Source: Hyphomicrobiales bacterium (GTDB lineage Bacteria; Pseudomonadota; Alphaproteobacteria; Rhizobiales; Aestuariivirgaceae). From it: 61,169 nucleotides of DNA. Position 1 is the first letter of the stretch. Each line of letters begins with the position of its first letter. The notes beneath the pieces are model-generated. The model had not been told where the DNA came from and did no database searches. It saw only the letters and a list, made by a program, of their open reading frames with translations. The position numbers were made by a program, and so were the translations under genes. Below are positions 43,666 through 52,294 of the stretch, in pieces. The stretch spans positions 1 through 61,169 of the forward strand of contig JALXCV010000072.1 in NCBI GenBank assembly GCA_026990765.1, read 5' to 3'.

Positions 43666-44460
43666 CTATGCTGCCTGTGGCCGGGAAGTATCCAGAAGGT
43701 AAGCCTTGGCACCATCCAGTGACAATTCCAGAAGCTTGTCATCAGGAACCCGGTGCCAGTGTTCTGCACTGCCATGCAATGGTTCTGAAGCAATGGCATG
43801 GCCGCCATGATCAAGCCGGTCGGACAGATAAAGCGACGGGCTTAAATCGTCCGATGCGTGCCGGAAACCGTAAATGTTTTTACCGTTGGTTAGAACACAG
43901 GTCAGGCGGATTGGCTGGGAAAAGTCGGTCTTTTCAGAAACCAGAGAGGTTATCTGGGCAATGGATTTTTCAATTGCTGCATGCGGGTCATCATCAAGGC
44001 CATTGGTCAACAGCAATAAAAAGAACAATTCAGAATCAGTACAGCCACAACGTGCGGTATAGTGTTTGTCATCCAGCATGTTTTCAATATCACGCCGGAT
44101 CAGGCAAAACTGACCGATAGCGCCATTATGGGCAAATGACCAGTTCTTGTAGGTGAAGGGGTGGCAGTTATCGCGCGAGGTAGTGCCAAGGGTTGAGGCC
44201 CTGACATGGGCGATAAACAGACCGGATTTCACCATCCGGCAGATGCTTGGAAGGTTGCTGTCTGACCAGGCGGGCAGCACATCCTTGAAAAGTCCTGGCT
44301 CACCTGGTCCATCATACCAGGCAATGCCAAACCCGTCACCATTAACCGCCAGCTTGGCTTCGCGCGCATCATGGCTTTGTTCCAGTAGCGAGTTCACCGG
44401 CTTGACGATGATATTTTCAAGCGGAATGGTTTGTCCGATATAGGCAACAAGTCTGCACAT
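43666..44460 (-). CDS. Class II glutamine amidotransferase (YafJ/EgtC-like)
   Basis: A 264-residue protein starting M-C-R, where Cys2 is the N-terminal nucleophile after Met removal. GDGFGIAWY near 42, HVRASTLGTTSRDNCHPF near 90 and FAHNGAIG near 110 are the glutaminase-domain marks of class II amidotransferases. Related proteins hydrolyse gamma-glutamyl groups (EgtC in ergothioneine synthesis), but no egtB or egtD is near, so I do not assign that role. Confidence 0.9.
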   Translation of the reverse strand: MCRLVAYIGQTIPLENIIVKPVNSLLEQSHDAREAKLAVNGDGFGIAWYDGPGEPGLFKDVLPAWSDSNLPSICRMVKSGLFIAHVRASTLGTTSRDNCHPFTYKNWSFAHNGAIGQFCLIRRDIENMLDDKHYTARCGCTDSELFFLLLLTNGLDDDPHAAIEKSIAQITSLVSEKTDFSQPIRLTCVLTNGKNIYGFRHASDDLSPSLYLSDRLDHGGHAIASEPLHGSAEHWHRVPDDKLLELSLDGAKAYLLDTSRPQAA

Positions 44461-44775
44461 ATTTTCAGTCTCCCCAGATTATCATATATGAGCTTATCGC
44501 AGCTGGAATTGATCTGATAGGTCTAAATAACTATAAATTACAGAAAAAAGCTGTAAATTTCGTTATTATCCGCCGGGCTAGTGGCTCTGGTATTTTCTGA
44601 CGTTGATTATACCCCCAACCTGTCCGCTATGTCGTACCGCAATATAACTTGACTGTCAGCCTGTATGCCAGTTTGTCTGATGGTTCAGTCAATTTTCCCG
44701 GCAAATAAGGCAGCGAACATTCACCACATAAAAAACCAATTGGTTTTATCATGATTCACCCTTAGGGTCTGCGCC
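44461..44775. promoter_or_regulatory. 315-bp divergent region with two inverted repeats
   Basis: No gene is seen in this gap between the amidotransferase (minus) and AbrB-like (plus) genes. It holds TTACAG-aaaaaag-CTGTAA (44539-44556), an operator-like repeat in an AT-rich stretch, and a perfect 16-bp palindrome AAAACCAATTGGTTTT (44732-44747) 29 bp before the AbrB-like ATG. The latter could form a hairpin in the leader or bind a dimeric regulator. Confidence 0.4.
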
Positions 44776-45825
44776 ATGACAAATATTTACCGGCCTGAAC
44801 GCAAGGCGATCATAACCACAATATACACCCTTGCTACAGGTCTGGTCGGGGCTTTGATTGCCTATTTATTGTCGCTTCCGGTCTATGTGCTTACCGGCCC
44901 GGCGATAATGGTTTCTCTGGCCAGTATTAGTGGCATCAGATTTGAGGTTAACATACTGGTGCGCGATGCGGCGTTTCTGGTTTTGGGGGTTGGCATTGGT
45001 GCCGGATTTAACGAGCAGGCAACTGCCGCCTTCTTGCGCTGGCCGGTGGCCTTTGCCGGGCTGGCAATGATGCTGGTGGCGATATTGGCCAGTGGCCGGT
45101 TTATGCTTGTTCATTTTTTCAATTTTGACAAGCGCAGCGCGGTACTGGCCTCATCTCCTGGACATTTGAGCTTTGTCATCGGACTTGGCAGTACACTTGA
45201 TCTTGATGTTGCCCGGGTAGCCGTGGCGCAGTCTGTACGGTTGCTGGCTTTGACATTGCTGGTGCCGTTTGCAGCCATGGGGTTTGGTATTGAAATCCCG
45301 CCCGATCTGTTACCGCGCGGTGAATTGATGCAACCTGCCCATCTTGTAATATTGCTGGCCGTCTCGTTGGCGTTTGGATTGCTGCTTGGCCGGGTAAAAG
45401 TTCCGGTCGCCCTGTTCATTGCCGGCATGTCAATGTCAGCCTTCACCCATGCTTTTAACCTTACTCCCGGCACAGTCTCATCATGGCTTACCATTCCCGG
45501 CATGATCGTGCTTGGCTCTCTGATCGGCTCAAGGTTTTCCGGTGTTACCCTTAAGCAAATCAAGCGCGCATTGCTGGCCGGTCTGATGAACACGGCAATT
45601 GCAGCCTTGCTGGCAGCCCTGTTCGCCTGGCCGGTCTCGGTTTTTATGGAAATTCCACTGCTGCATGTGGCCGTTGCATTTTCCCCCGGCGGTCTTGAGA
45701 TGATGGTGGTTATGGGCGCCATATTGGGTGCCAATCCAGGCTTCGTTGCCGCCTGCCACATAGGCCGCCTGTTATTCCTGCCCCTGATACTGCCGTTCTT
45801 TCTTGGCCGGGATAAGGGGGCGTGA
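44776..45825 (+). CDS. AbrB-family membrane protein (formerly 'ammonia monooxygenase-like')
   Basis: A 349-residue integral membrane protein made of two similar halves: GPAIMVSLASISGIRFEV near 45 and TLKQIKRALLAGLMNTAIAALLA near 260 lie in repeated G-x-x-hydrophobic segments, as in the TIGR03082-type AbrB duplication family. SPGHLSFVIGLGSTLDLDVARV near 125 and SPGGLEMMVVMGAILGANPGFVAACHIGR near 300 are the paired conserved loops. The older ammonia monooxygenase label is not supported. Probably a transporter; substrate unknown. Confidence 0.88.
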   Translation: MTNIYRPERKAIITTIYTLATGLVGALIAYLLSLPVYVLTGPAIMVSLASISGIRFEVNILVRDAAFLVLGVGIGAGFNEQATAAFLRWPVAFAGLAMMLVAILASGRFMLVHFFNFDKRSAVLASSPGHLSFVIGLGSTLDLDVARVAVAQSVRLLALTLLVPFAAMGFGIEIPPDLLPRGELMQPAHLVILLAVSLAFGLLLGRVKVPVALFIAGMSMSAFTHAFNLTPGTVSSWLTIPGMIVLGSLIGSRFSGVTLKQIKRALLAGLMNTAIAALLAALFAWPVSVFMEIPLLHVAVAFSPGGLEMMVVMGAILGANPGFVAACHIGRLLFLPLILPFFLGRDKGA

Positions 45826-45944
45826 TGGGGGCGCATGTGAAGTCAGGTTTTTGGCACGGTCGTAGAGGTTCGCTCTGAGCTTACGGCAATCGCCAGACAG
45901 AAACTGCAAAGTAGCAAGATTTTATTGAAATATCTCGCATTTCA

Positions 45945-46035
45945 ACCGTCCCTCCTGCGAAGGCAGGAGTCCAAATGGATGGTGAATAACTATTCTGAAC
46001 TATCCACGTGGTTTCCTGCCTTCGCGGGGAAAGAC
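45945..46035. repeat. Degenerate palindromic intergenic repeat
   Basis: TCCTGCGAAGGCAGGA (45953-45968) is itself a 6-bp hairpin, and its diverged inverse lies at 46012-46032 (TTTCCTGCCTTCGCGGGGAAA). The segments between, TCCAAATGGAT and ATCCACGTGGT, are also mirrored, so the whole 80-90 bp is one imperfect palindrome. Such 'ttcccgcgaaagcgggaatcc' elements are frequent in alphaproteobacteria; a second degraded copy is at 49.62 kb. The rest of the 240-bp gap before paiB holds nothing further that I recognise. Confidence 0.75.
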
Positions 46036-46065
46036 GAGTTAGATTATGTACAGTGGGTCTGCCCC

Positions 46066-46686
46066 CTACTCCTCAACCTCCTTCATCAGTCTGGCCATTT
46101 CAGCAACCCCAACGCCCAATTGCGCATCGCTTACGCCTTGCGCTGCCCCAGTTCTGGCTTCTGCCGGCTTGTTTTGTGACAGTTTCCAGGTTCCCTCAAT
46201 ATTACTGATCTTCATTACAACCGGGACGATCTGGCGGCTCATTCGCTCAAGGGCTTCCTTGTCTACCTTGTCCAGCTTCCAGAGCGGTTTGGGCGAAAGG
46301 CGCGATTCCATCTCATCTGACAATTCATCCAGTACACCGCGCAGTTGCGCCTCATCCAGCAATTCAAGCTTGCCGGATAAATGCACCGCCACATAATTCC
46401 AGGTCGGCACCTGATTATCGATGCCGTACCAGTCTGGCGAGATATAGGCATCAGGGCCTGAAACAACCATTGTAGCATTTAGCGGGGTTTGCAAATGCCG
46501 CACTATCGGGTTTGAGCGCATCAGATGGGCATGAAGAAATTCACCATCATCTGACATCTTGAAAGGAATATGACTGATCAAGGGGGCATCATCAGTTGCA
46601 ACCACCAGCACTCCGAAACTGCGCTGGCGGGCAAAGGCGATATTCTGATCACGGCTGGCCTGTCTGAAAATCCTGTTCGGGTGCAT
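46066..46686 (-). CDS. PaiB-type FMN-binding protein
   Basis: A 206-residue protein of the PaiB/FMN-binding split-barrel family, named negative regulator in Bacillus but with uncertain function elsewhere. SFGVLVVATDDAPLISHIPF near 24, LHAHLMRSNPIVRHL near 51 and DAYISPDWYGIDNQVPTWNYVAVH near 80 are the family's signature regions. No DNA-binding motif is evident. It is 13 bp downstream of the gph stop on the same strand, so the two may be co-transcribed. Confidence 0.9.
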   Translation of the reverse strand: MHPNRIFRQASRDQNIAFARQRSFGVLVVATDDAPLISHIPFKMSDDGEFLHAHLMRSNPIVRHLQTPLNATMVVSGPDAYISPDWYGIDNQVPTWNYVAVHLSGKLELLDEAQLRGVLDELSDEMESRLSPKPLWKLDKVDKEALERMSRQIVPVVMKISNIEGTWKLSQNKPAEARTGAAQGVSDAQLGVGVAEMARLMKEVEE

Positions 46687-46699
46687 GTTGATATATCTC

Positions 46700-47362
46700 C
46701 TACAAGCTGGCGATCACATCCCACAACTCATCATAATGATCAATAATTGCATCAGCCCCAAGCTTTGCAACCGGAATGTCTGTATAGCCAAAGCTGACAG
46801 CAACTGATTTCACCCCGGCATTGATCGCTGTGTTGATATCCGTTGCGGAATCACCAATCATTACCGAATTTTCAATATTGCCGCCCACCTGTTTTACCGT
46901 TTCAAAAAACGGGGCTGGATCAGGTTTGCCAACACCGATAGTATCCGGGCCGACAACCGAAGAAAAATAATCTGCAAGACCCAGTTCGCTTAACAGCTTT
47001 ACCGACATGGCTTCACGCTTGTTGGTGCATACGCCAAGTTTGAACCCGACTGCCTGGCATTGTTTTAGAAAATCCTCAAGCCCATCAAATGCGTGGCTGT
47101 CAATGGCAATGTTGTCTGTATAATATTCCACAAATTCCAAAAACAGCTTCTCATGCTGATCTGGCGGCAGGTTGATTTCAGCGGCCTCAAACCCCTTGGC
47201 TATCATGGCCTTGGCGCCATAGCTGATAATGGGCCGCATTTCGTTCATGGTGATTGCCGGATAGCCATTTTGTACCAGCACATGATTGGTGGCTAAAAGC
47301 AAATCGGGAGCAGTGTTTACCAGAGTTCCGTCAAGGTCAAATATTATGGTGTTGATGGTCAT
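46700..47362 (-). CDS. gph: Phosphoglycolate phosphatase-like HAD hydrolase
   Basis: A 220-residue HAD phosphatase. The nucleophile motif is DLDGTLVNTAPDL (Asp9, Asp11), motif II is in VCTNK near 116, Lys near 150 is in GKPDPAPF, and motif IV is MIGDSATDI near 168. Gph removes 2-phosphoglycolate formed in DNA repair or oxygenation. Other HAD phosphatases of this kind exist, so the symbol is probable rather than certain. It is divergent from gabD, with rpiA and gor beyond, a neighbourhood seen in Rhizobiales. Confidence 0.85.
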   Translation of the reverse strand: MTINTIIFDLDGTLVNTAPDLLLATNHVLVQNGYPAITMNEMRPIISYGAKAMIAKGFEAAEINLPPDQHEKLFLEFVEYYTDNIAIDSHAFDGLEDFLKQCQAVGFKLGVCTNKREAMSVKLLSELGLADYFSSVVGPDTIGVGKPDPAPFFETVKQVGGNIENSVMIGDSATDINTAINAGVKSVAVSFGYTDIPVAKLGADAIIDHYDELWDVIASL

Positions 47363-47445
47363 TGTACTATTGATAAATTTCCCTGTTGAAACCGCCTGAT
47401 CAAGGCTATAAATGGCATTGGATCAATTTTTTAAGGAGCCGGACC

Positions 47446-48921
47446 ATGGATGCCGCAAAAGCCCAGCATGTAAGCGAACTTGTTACAGACAAATCACTCG
47501 TCTGCGAAAAATGCTATATTGACGGAAAATGGGTAGATAGCAAGCAACGACTTGATGTTATCAACCCGGCCAATGGCTCAGTCATTGCCACGGTTCCGGT
47601 ACTGGGGGCGGAGGAAACCCGCACTGCCATTGAAGCTGCTGATGCAGCAATGAAGGGCTGGCGGGCCAGAACTGCCAAGGAACGCGCCAATATTTTGCGC
47701 GCCTGGTATGATCTGATGATTGAAAATGCCGAAGACCTGGCTCAGATCATGACAGCCGAACAGGGCAAACCGCTGGCTGAATCACGCGGTGAAATTGTCT
47801 ATGGTGCATCCTTCATCGAATTTTTCGCCGAAGAAGCCAAGCGGCTCAATGGTCAGACCATTCCCTCGCACAAGACCGATGCCCGTATTGTGGTGCTGCG
47901 CGAACCGGTTGGTGTGGTTGCGGCCATAACCCCGTGGAACTTCCCCAATGCGATGATTACCCGCAAGGCTGGACCGGCACTGGCGGCTGGTTGTACTATC
48001 GTTATCAAACCGGCATCTGATACCCCATTATCAGCTCTTGCCCTGTGCGAACTGGCAGAACGGGCCGGTATTCCCAAAGGGGTTATCAATGTGGTCACCG
48101 GTAAATCCGGCCCGATTGGCGGCGAACTGACATCCAACCCGACTGTGCGGATGCTGACTTTCACCGGCTCCACTGAAATCGGCAAATTGTTAATGAAGCA
48201 ATGCGCTGATACGGTGAAAAAGGTCGGCATGGAACTTGGCGGCAATGCACCGTTCATCGTGTTTGATGATGCTGATCTGGATGCGGCGGTGCTTGGTGCC
48301 ATGGCTTCAAAATATCGCAATGCCGGGCAAACTTGCGTTTGTGCCAACCGGCTTTTGGTGCAGGACAAGGTTTATGATGCCTTTGCTGAAAAGCTCAAAG
48401 TTGCAGTTGAAGCCTTAAAAGTTGGTGACGGGGCACAAGATGGCATCACCACCGGCCCGCTGATCAATCAGGCCGCCGTCGACAAGGTGCAAGAACATAT
48501 TGATGATGCCGTTGCAAAAGGTGCCACGGTGGTAACTGGCGGCAAGCCCTTGGGCGGTAATTTCTATGAACCTACATTGCTGAGGGATGTAACCACCAAC
48601 ATGGCCGTTACCAATGAGGAAACTTTTGGCCCGGTCGCCCCGCTGTTCCGCTTCAAGACTGAAGAAGAAGCCATCCAGATGGCCAATGACACCGAATTCG
48701 GGCTGGCATGTTATTTCTATGCCCGCGATATTGGGCGCATTTGGCGCGTTGGCGAGGCTCTGGAATATGGTATTGTCGGCATTAATGAGGGTATTATCTC
48801 AACCGAAGTTGCACCATTTGGCGGTGTCAAGGAGTCAGGTATCGGGCGTGAAGGTTCGGTACATGGCATGGATGAGTTTACTGAATATAAATATATGCTG
48901 ATGGGTGGACTTGATAAATGA
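47446..48921 (+). CDS. gabD: Succinate-semialdehyde dehydrogenase (NAD(P)+)
   Basis: An aldehyde dehydrogenase of 491 aa. The catalytic Cys is C297 in NAGQTCVCANR with a second Cys299, the C-x-C pair that acts as a redox switch in human SSADH; the general base Glu is in MELGGNAPF near 263, and TPWNFPNAMITRK near 162 with FTGSTEIG near 238 bind the cofactor. The FKTEEEAIQMANDTEFGLACYFY region is typical GabD. The pathway is GABA breakdown to succinate; the aminotransferase at 17.5 kb is not adjacent. ATG 47446 follows AAGGAG. It overlaps rpiA by 4 nt. Confidence 0.92.
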   Translation: MDAAKAQHVSELVTDKSLVCEKCYIDGKWVDSKQRLDVINPANGSVIATVPVLGAEETRTAIEAADAAMKGWRARTAKERANILRAWYDLMIENAEDLAQIMTAEQGKPLAESRGEIVYGASFIEFFAEEAKRLNGQTIPSHKTDARIVVLREPVGVVAAITPWNFPNAMITRKAGPALAAGCTIVIKPASDTPLSALALCELAERAGIPKGVINVVTGKSGPIGGELTSNPTVRMLTFTGSTEIGKLLMKQCADTVKKVGMELGGNAPFIVFDDADLDAAVLGAMASKYRNAGQTCVCANRLLVQDKVYDAFAEKLKVAVEALKVGDGAQDGITTGPLINQAAVDKVQEHIDDAVAKGATVVTGGKPLGGNFYEPTLLRDVTTNMAVTNEETFGPVAPLFRFKTEEEAIQMANDTEFGLACYFYARDIGRIWRVGEALEYGIVGINEGIISTEVAPFGGVKESGIGREGSVHGMDEFTEYKYMLMGGLDK

Positions 48922-49613
48922 GTTTCGTAAAACACAAACGCGCCGCAGCCGAAGCGGCACTGGAATATATTGAAAATGGCATGAAGGTCGGTATCGGCAC
49001 CGGCTCGACCGCTGATTTCTTCACCAAGGCTCTGGGCGAAAAAGTGGCTAATGGTCTTGATATTATCGGAGTGCCAACCTCTGCGGCCACCCAGGCGCTG
49101 TGCGAAGAACTGAATATTCCGCTGGCTGATCTCAATGATGAACCGGTGCTGGATGTAACGGTTGACGGGGCTGATGAGCTTGATGGCAATTTATCGCTGA
49201 TCAAGGGCGGTGGCGGGGCGCTGGTGCGCGAAAAGATCGTTGCCACATGCTCAAAAAAGATGATCGTTATTGCTGATCAATCAAAAAAGGTCGAAACCCT
49301 GGGCCAGTTCCCCTTGCCGGTTGAACTGATACCTTTCGGGGCGCGGGCCACATCATTGCTGGTTTCAACTGTTGCCCACTGGGCCGGATGCGAAGGACCG
49401 ATCAGGCTGCGCAAGCTTGATGAGGAAAATCCGTTTGTCACCGATAATGGCAATCTGATCATCGACTGTCATTTTGACACCATCCCCGATGTGCGCAAAT
49501 TACAGGCCGGCCTTAACGAAATAGCCGGTGTGGTAGATCACGGCCTGTTCGTCGGCATTGCCAAAATTGCCCTGATTGGCGGTGATAGCGGTGTTGAAAA
49601 AATAGAGGTGTGA
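48918..49613 (+). CDS. rpiA: Ribose-5-phosphate isomerase A
   Basis: Interconverts ribose 5-phosphate and ribulose 5-phosphate. The 231-residue protein has IGTGSTADFF near 25, TVDGADELDGNLSLIKGGGGAL near 80 (active-site Asp) and KLVREKI-like VREKIVATCSKKMIVIADQSK near 100, all RpiA signatures. ATGA overlap with gabD shows coupled translation. A degraded palindromic repeat separates it from gor. Confidence 0.96.
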   Translation: MSFVKHKRAAAEAALEYIENGMKVGIGTGSTADFFTKALGEKVANGLDIIGVPTSAATQALCEELNIPLADLNDEPVLDVTVDGADELDGNLSLIKGGGGALVREKIVATCSKKMIVIADQSKKVETLGQFPLPVELIPFGARATSLLVSTVAHWAGCEGPIRLRKLDEENPFVTDNGNLIIDCHFDTIPDVRKLQAGLNEIAGVVDHGLFVGIAKIALIGGDSGVEKIEV

Positions 49614-49615
49614 AA

Positions 49616-49711
49616 CCATATACCTCATTCCTGCACAGTCAGGAACGCAATTGGCAGATAACACAATACCGGGTTCTCCGGGTATCTGCCTGTGCGGGAA
49701 AGACAAAGCTG
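49616..49711. repeat. Second degraded palindromic repeat (between rpiA and gor)
   Basis: TTCCTG-cacagt-CAGGAA (49628-49645) at the left, ATACCGGG...CCGGGTAT in the middle (49666-49685), and CTGTGCGGGAAAGAC at the right resemble in order the element at 45945-46035, including the shared GCGGG-GAAAGAC end. The two copies have diverged too far for a single recent event. Confidence 0.6.
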
Positions 49712-49739
49712 ACATGATCAGAATATTTCAGGTGAAAAC

Positions 49740-51104
49740 ATGACCAAATATGACTACGACCTGTTTGTTATCGGCGCCGGTTCGGGCGGGGTGCGGGCGG
49801 CGCGCATTGCTGCCGGTTATGGGGCCAAAGTAGCGATTGCCGAGGAATACCGGGTTGGTGGCACATGTGTCATTCGCGGTTGTGTTCCAAAGAAACTGTT
49901 TGTCTATGCCAGCCATTTTGCCGAAGAATTTGAACAGGCAAAAGGTTTTGGCTGGAAGGTTGGCAAGAGCAAATTTGACTGGCACAAGCTGCTTGCCAAC
50001 AAGGATGCCGAGATTGACCGGCTGAATGGCATTTATATCAAAAACCTGAAAGCTGCCGGGGTCAAGATCATTGAAAGCCGGGCCGAGTTTGAAGATGCCC
50101 ATACTTTGCGCCTGATAGCCGATGACAGCACGGTGACAGCAGAGCGGATTCTGGTGGCTCCCGGTGCTGCCCCTTATGTGCCGCATAATGTCCCCGGTGC
50201 CACCTATTCCATCACCTCAAACGAGGCTTTTCACCTTGAAAAACTGCCCAAAAGCATCGCCATAATCGGCGGTGGCTATATTGCGGTGGAATTTGCCGGG
50301 ATTTTCAACGGACTTGGGGTTGATACCCATTTGCTGTATCGCGGCGGACCAATATTGCGCGGCTTTGATCAGGATCTGCGCGAAGGCGTACAAAGAGAAA
50401 TGATCAAGAAGGGCATTGATGTGCAAACTCATGCCAATGTTATCGGCATTGTTGATCATACCACCCATTTCAATGTCGAGATTGCCGACAAGCCCGACAT
50501 TGATGTTGAGCTGGTAATGTATGCCACTGGCCGGGTGCCAAATACTGACGGGCTGTGTCTGGAAAAGGCCGGAGTCATTCTCGATGGTGCCGGTGCGATC
50601 ATGGTTGATGAATATTCAAAGACCAATATTGACAATATTTATGCGGTTGGCGATGTAACCAACCGGGCGCAACTAACCCCGGTGGCCATCCGCGAAGGCC
50701 ACGCCTTTGCCGATACCGTCTATGGTGGCAAACCGGTCGCGGTTGATCATGCACTGATCCCGACCGCGGTTTTCTCCCAACCGGAAATGGGAACCGCCGG
50801 GCTTACCGAAGAAGCCGCGCGCAAGCAATATGGTAAGGTCGACATCTACAAATCCACATTCAGACCAATGAAGCACACGCTTTCAGGTTCGGATGAACAA
50901 ATGATGATGAAACTGATTGTCGATCCTGAGAGCGACAAGGTTCTGGGCTGTCATATTATGGGACCAGATGCCGGTGAAATGGCGCAACTACTCGGCATTT
51001 CCCTAAAAATGGGCGCCACCAAAGCAGATTTCGACGCCACCATGGCCGTCCACCCGACAGCATCAGAAGAACTGGTTACTATGCGGACCAAGTCGGAAGG
51101 CTGA
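49740..51104 (+). CDS. gor: Glutathione-disulfide reductase
   Basis: FAD enzyme of 454 aa that keeps glutathione reduced with NADPH. The FAD motif is IGAGSGGVRAARIAAGYGA near 11, the redox pair is C43-x4-C48 in GGTCVIRGCVPKKL, the NADPH motif is IGGGYIAVEFAGIF near 175, and the C-terminal active-site His is in AVHPTASEELVTM near 439 (His-x4-Glu-Glu). The arginines after the NADPH motif (LYRGG) suggest NADPH preference. It follows rpiA after a repeat element. Confidence 0.94.
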   Translation: MTKYDYDLFVIGAGSGGVRAARIAAGYGAKVAIAEEYRVGGTCVIRGCVPKKLFVYASHFAEEFEQAKGFGWKVGKSKFDWHKLLANKDAEIDRLNGIYIKNLKAAGVKIIESRAEFEDAHTLRLIADDSTVTAERILVAPGAAPYVPHNVPGATYSITSNEAFHLEKLPKSIAIIGGGYIAVEFAGIFNGLGVDTHLLYRGGPILRGFDQDLREGVQREMIKKGIDVQTHANVIGIVDHTTHFNVEIADKPDIDVELVMYATGRVPNTDGLCLEKAGVILDGAGAIMVDEYSKTNIDNIYAVGDVTNRAQLTPVAIREGHAFADTVYGGKPVAVDHALIPTAVFSQPEMGTAGLTEEAARKQYGKVDIYKSTFRPMKHTLSGSDEQMMMKLIVDPESDKVLGCHIMGPDAGEMAQLLGISLKMGATKADFDATMAVHPTASEELVTMRTKSEG

Positions 51105-51106
51105 GG

Positions 51107-51203
51107 CAGCTTTTAATTGTTCGGGCTTGCAGCCCGCCCCCTCATCCGCCCGCTGCGCGCGCACCTTCTCCCACAAGGGGAGAAGGGGAATGATTGCGGG
51201 GCG
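51107..51203 (+). repeat. Intergenic repeat, copy A
   Basis: First of two nearly identical about 96-bp direct copies (A 51107-51203, C 51366-51461): TTCGGGCTTGC, then CCCCCTCATCCGCCCGCT, then CACCTTCTCCCACAAGGGGAGAAGG with an inner CTTCTCCC-GGGGAGAAG hairpin. This is the widespread alphaproteobacterial intergenic element. It lies between gor (+) and a tetR gene (-), where it may also end transcription. Confidence 0.85.
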
Positions 51204-51296
51204 GGGGACCAGCCGATGTCATCGCCAAACTTGAAGCACTGCTGCATGTCAGGCATGCAAAATCACTGGTAATTTTAACGCTGCACTTAAACTACC

Positions 51297-51358
51297 CTTC
51301 TCCCCTTTGTGGGAGAAGGTGGCAAAGCCGCTTCAAGCGGGTTTGACGGATGAGGGGG
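51297..51358 (-). repeat. Intergenic repeat, copy B (inverted)
   Basis: A partial copy in the opposite orientation: CTTCTCCCCTTTGTGGGAGAAGG, then a diverged centre with its own hairpin AGCCGCTTCAAGCGGGT, then GACGGATGAGGGGG. With copies A and C it makes a long imperfect inverted-repeat structure. Confidence 0.8.
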
Positions 51359-51365
51359 AAAGCGG

Positions 51366-51461
51366 CAGCTTTAACATGTTCGGGCTTGCAACTCGCCCCC
51401 TCATCCGCCCGCTACGCGCGCACCTTCTCCCACAAGGGGAGAAGGGGAATGATTGCGGGGG
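51366..51461 (+). repeat. Intergenic repeat, copy C
   Basis: Second direct copy, differing from copy A at only a few positions (for example GCAGCCC against GCAACTC, CGCTGCG against CGCTACG). The shared downstream GGGGAATGATTGCGGGG lies outside the usual element, so the A-C pair arose by local duplication. The 406-bp gor-tetR gap contains no gene that I can support. Confidence 0.85.
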
Positions 51462-51510
51462 CCGGGTTTGCTCCTTGCGGGATTTACACAAGGCTTGATG
51501 GGGTAATCAG

Positions 51511-52149
51511 TCAGCGTTTCAGGCCCAGACCATCCAGATAGATCAGTAATTCAGCTTCCAGCAGATCTTGCGGCGGCATGGGCAGGGTTCGTCTTGCTGC
51601 ATCGCCTCTGGCAAACAGGGATGCGGTGCCGTGGGCCATGGTCCATAAGTGCAGGGCCATCATCATTGGTGGCGGTTTGACTTCGCGCTCAATATCAGCG
51701 GTGAGCACTTCACAGGCGGTGCGCAATACATCAAAGGCTGCATCGGCGGCACGTTTGAGGCTGATATCAGCTCCAGGAGATATGCCGCTTTCGAACATGG
51801 CTGAATATAATGAGGCTTCCTTGTTGGCAAATTCCAGATAGGCAAGGCTTAAATTTTTAAGAGCAGTCATGGCATCGGGCTTGCCATTGTTCCAGGCGGC
51901 CTCAAGCTTTCCGGCAAAGCGTTCAAAGCCGCGCCGGGCAACTTCCACCACCAGCGCATCACGGTCGCGAAAATGCCTGTAAGGGGCGGCAGCCGAAACA
52001 CCGGCCTTGCGCGCGGCTTCGGCAAAGGTGAAACCTTCCGGCCCCTTTGTATTGATCAGGTCAAGCGCTGCCTCAATCAGGGCTTCGCGCAGATTGCCAT
52101 GATGATAGCCATCGCGGCGGCTTCGTTTGCTATGTCGTTTCCAGCTCAT
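51511..52149 (-). CDS. TetR/AcrR family regulator with WHG-type C-terminal domain
   Basis: A 212-residue regulator. The HTH region FTFAEAARKAGVSAAAPYRHFRDRDALVVEVARRGFE near residues 35-70 is preceded by the YHHGNLREALIEAALDLI stretch characteristic of the TetR subgroup with the WHG C-terminal domain, as in many rhizobial regulators. MALHLWTMAHGTASLF near 165 is the WHG motif itself. I start at MSWKRHSKR (52149). Target genes unknown. Confidence 0.9.
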   Translation of the reverse strand: MSWKRHSKRSRRDGYHHGNLREALIEAALDLINTKGPEGFTFAEAARKAGVSAAAPYRHFRDRDALVVEVARRGFERFAGKLEAAWNNGKPDAMTALKNLSLAYLEFANKEASLYSAMFESGISPGADISLKRAADAAFDVLRTACEVLTADIEREVKPPPMMMALHLWTMAHGTASLFARGDAARRTLPMPPQDLLEAELLIYLDGLGLKR

Positions 52150-52294
52150 ATCAGGTGAACATACAACATTGTGGTCAAAGAAAAAGCTGAAAAAGCCCAA
52201 ACTTTGAGTGTTTCATGTTTTGTCCGAGTAACGAACACGGCATTACCAGTCAGTTGAGCTGGCGTTTTCTGTCTTTATAAGGAGCAGAAACGAT

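Noticed and set aside
43666-44460. Ergothioneine (EgtC) assignment of the amidotransferase
   Set aside because: No egtB or egtD nearby, and the YafJ type looks alike; kept as generic class II amidotransferase.
44776-45825. Ammonia monooxygenase for the AbrB-like membrane protein
   Set aside because: The old label stems from database carry-over; the duplicated transporter-like layout argues against an oxygenase.
45111-45836. Minus-strand frame of 241 codons over the AbrB-like gene
   Set aside because: Rich in Pro/Arg/Ser/Thr as expected from the antisense of a membrane protein; no motif.
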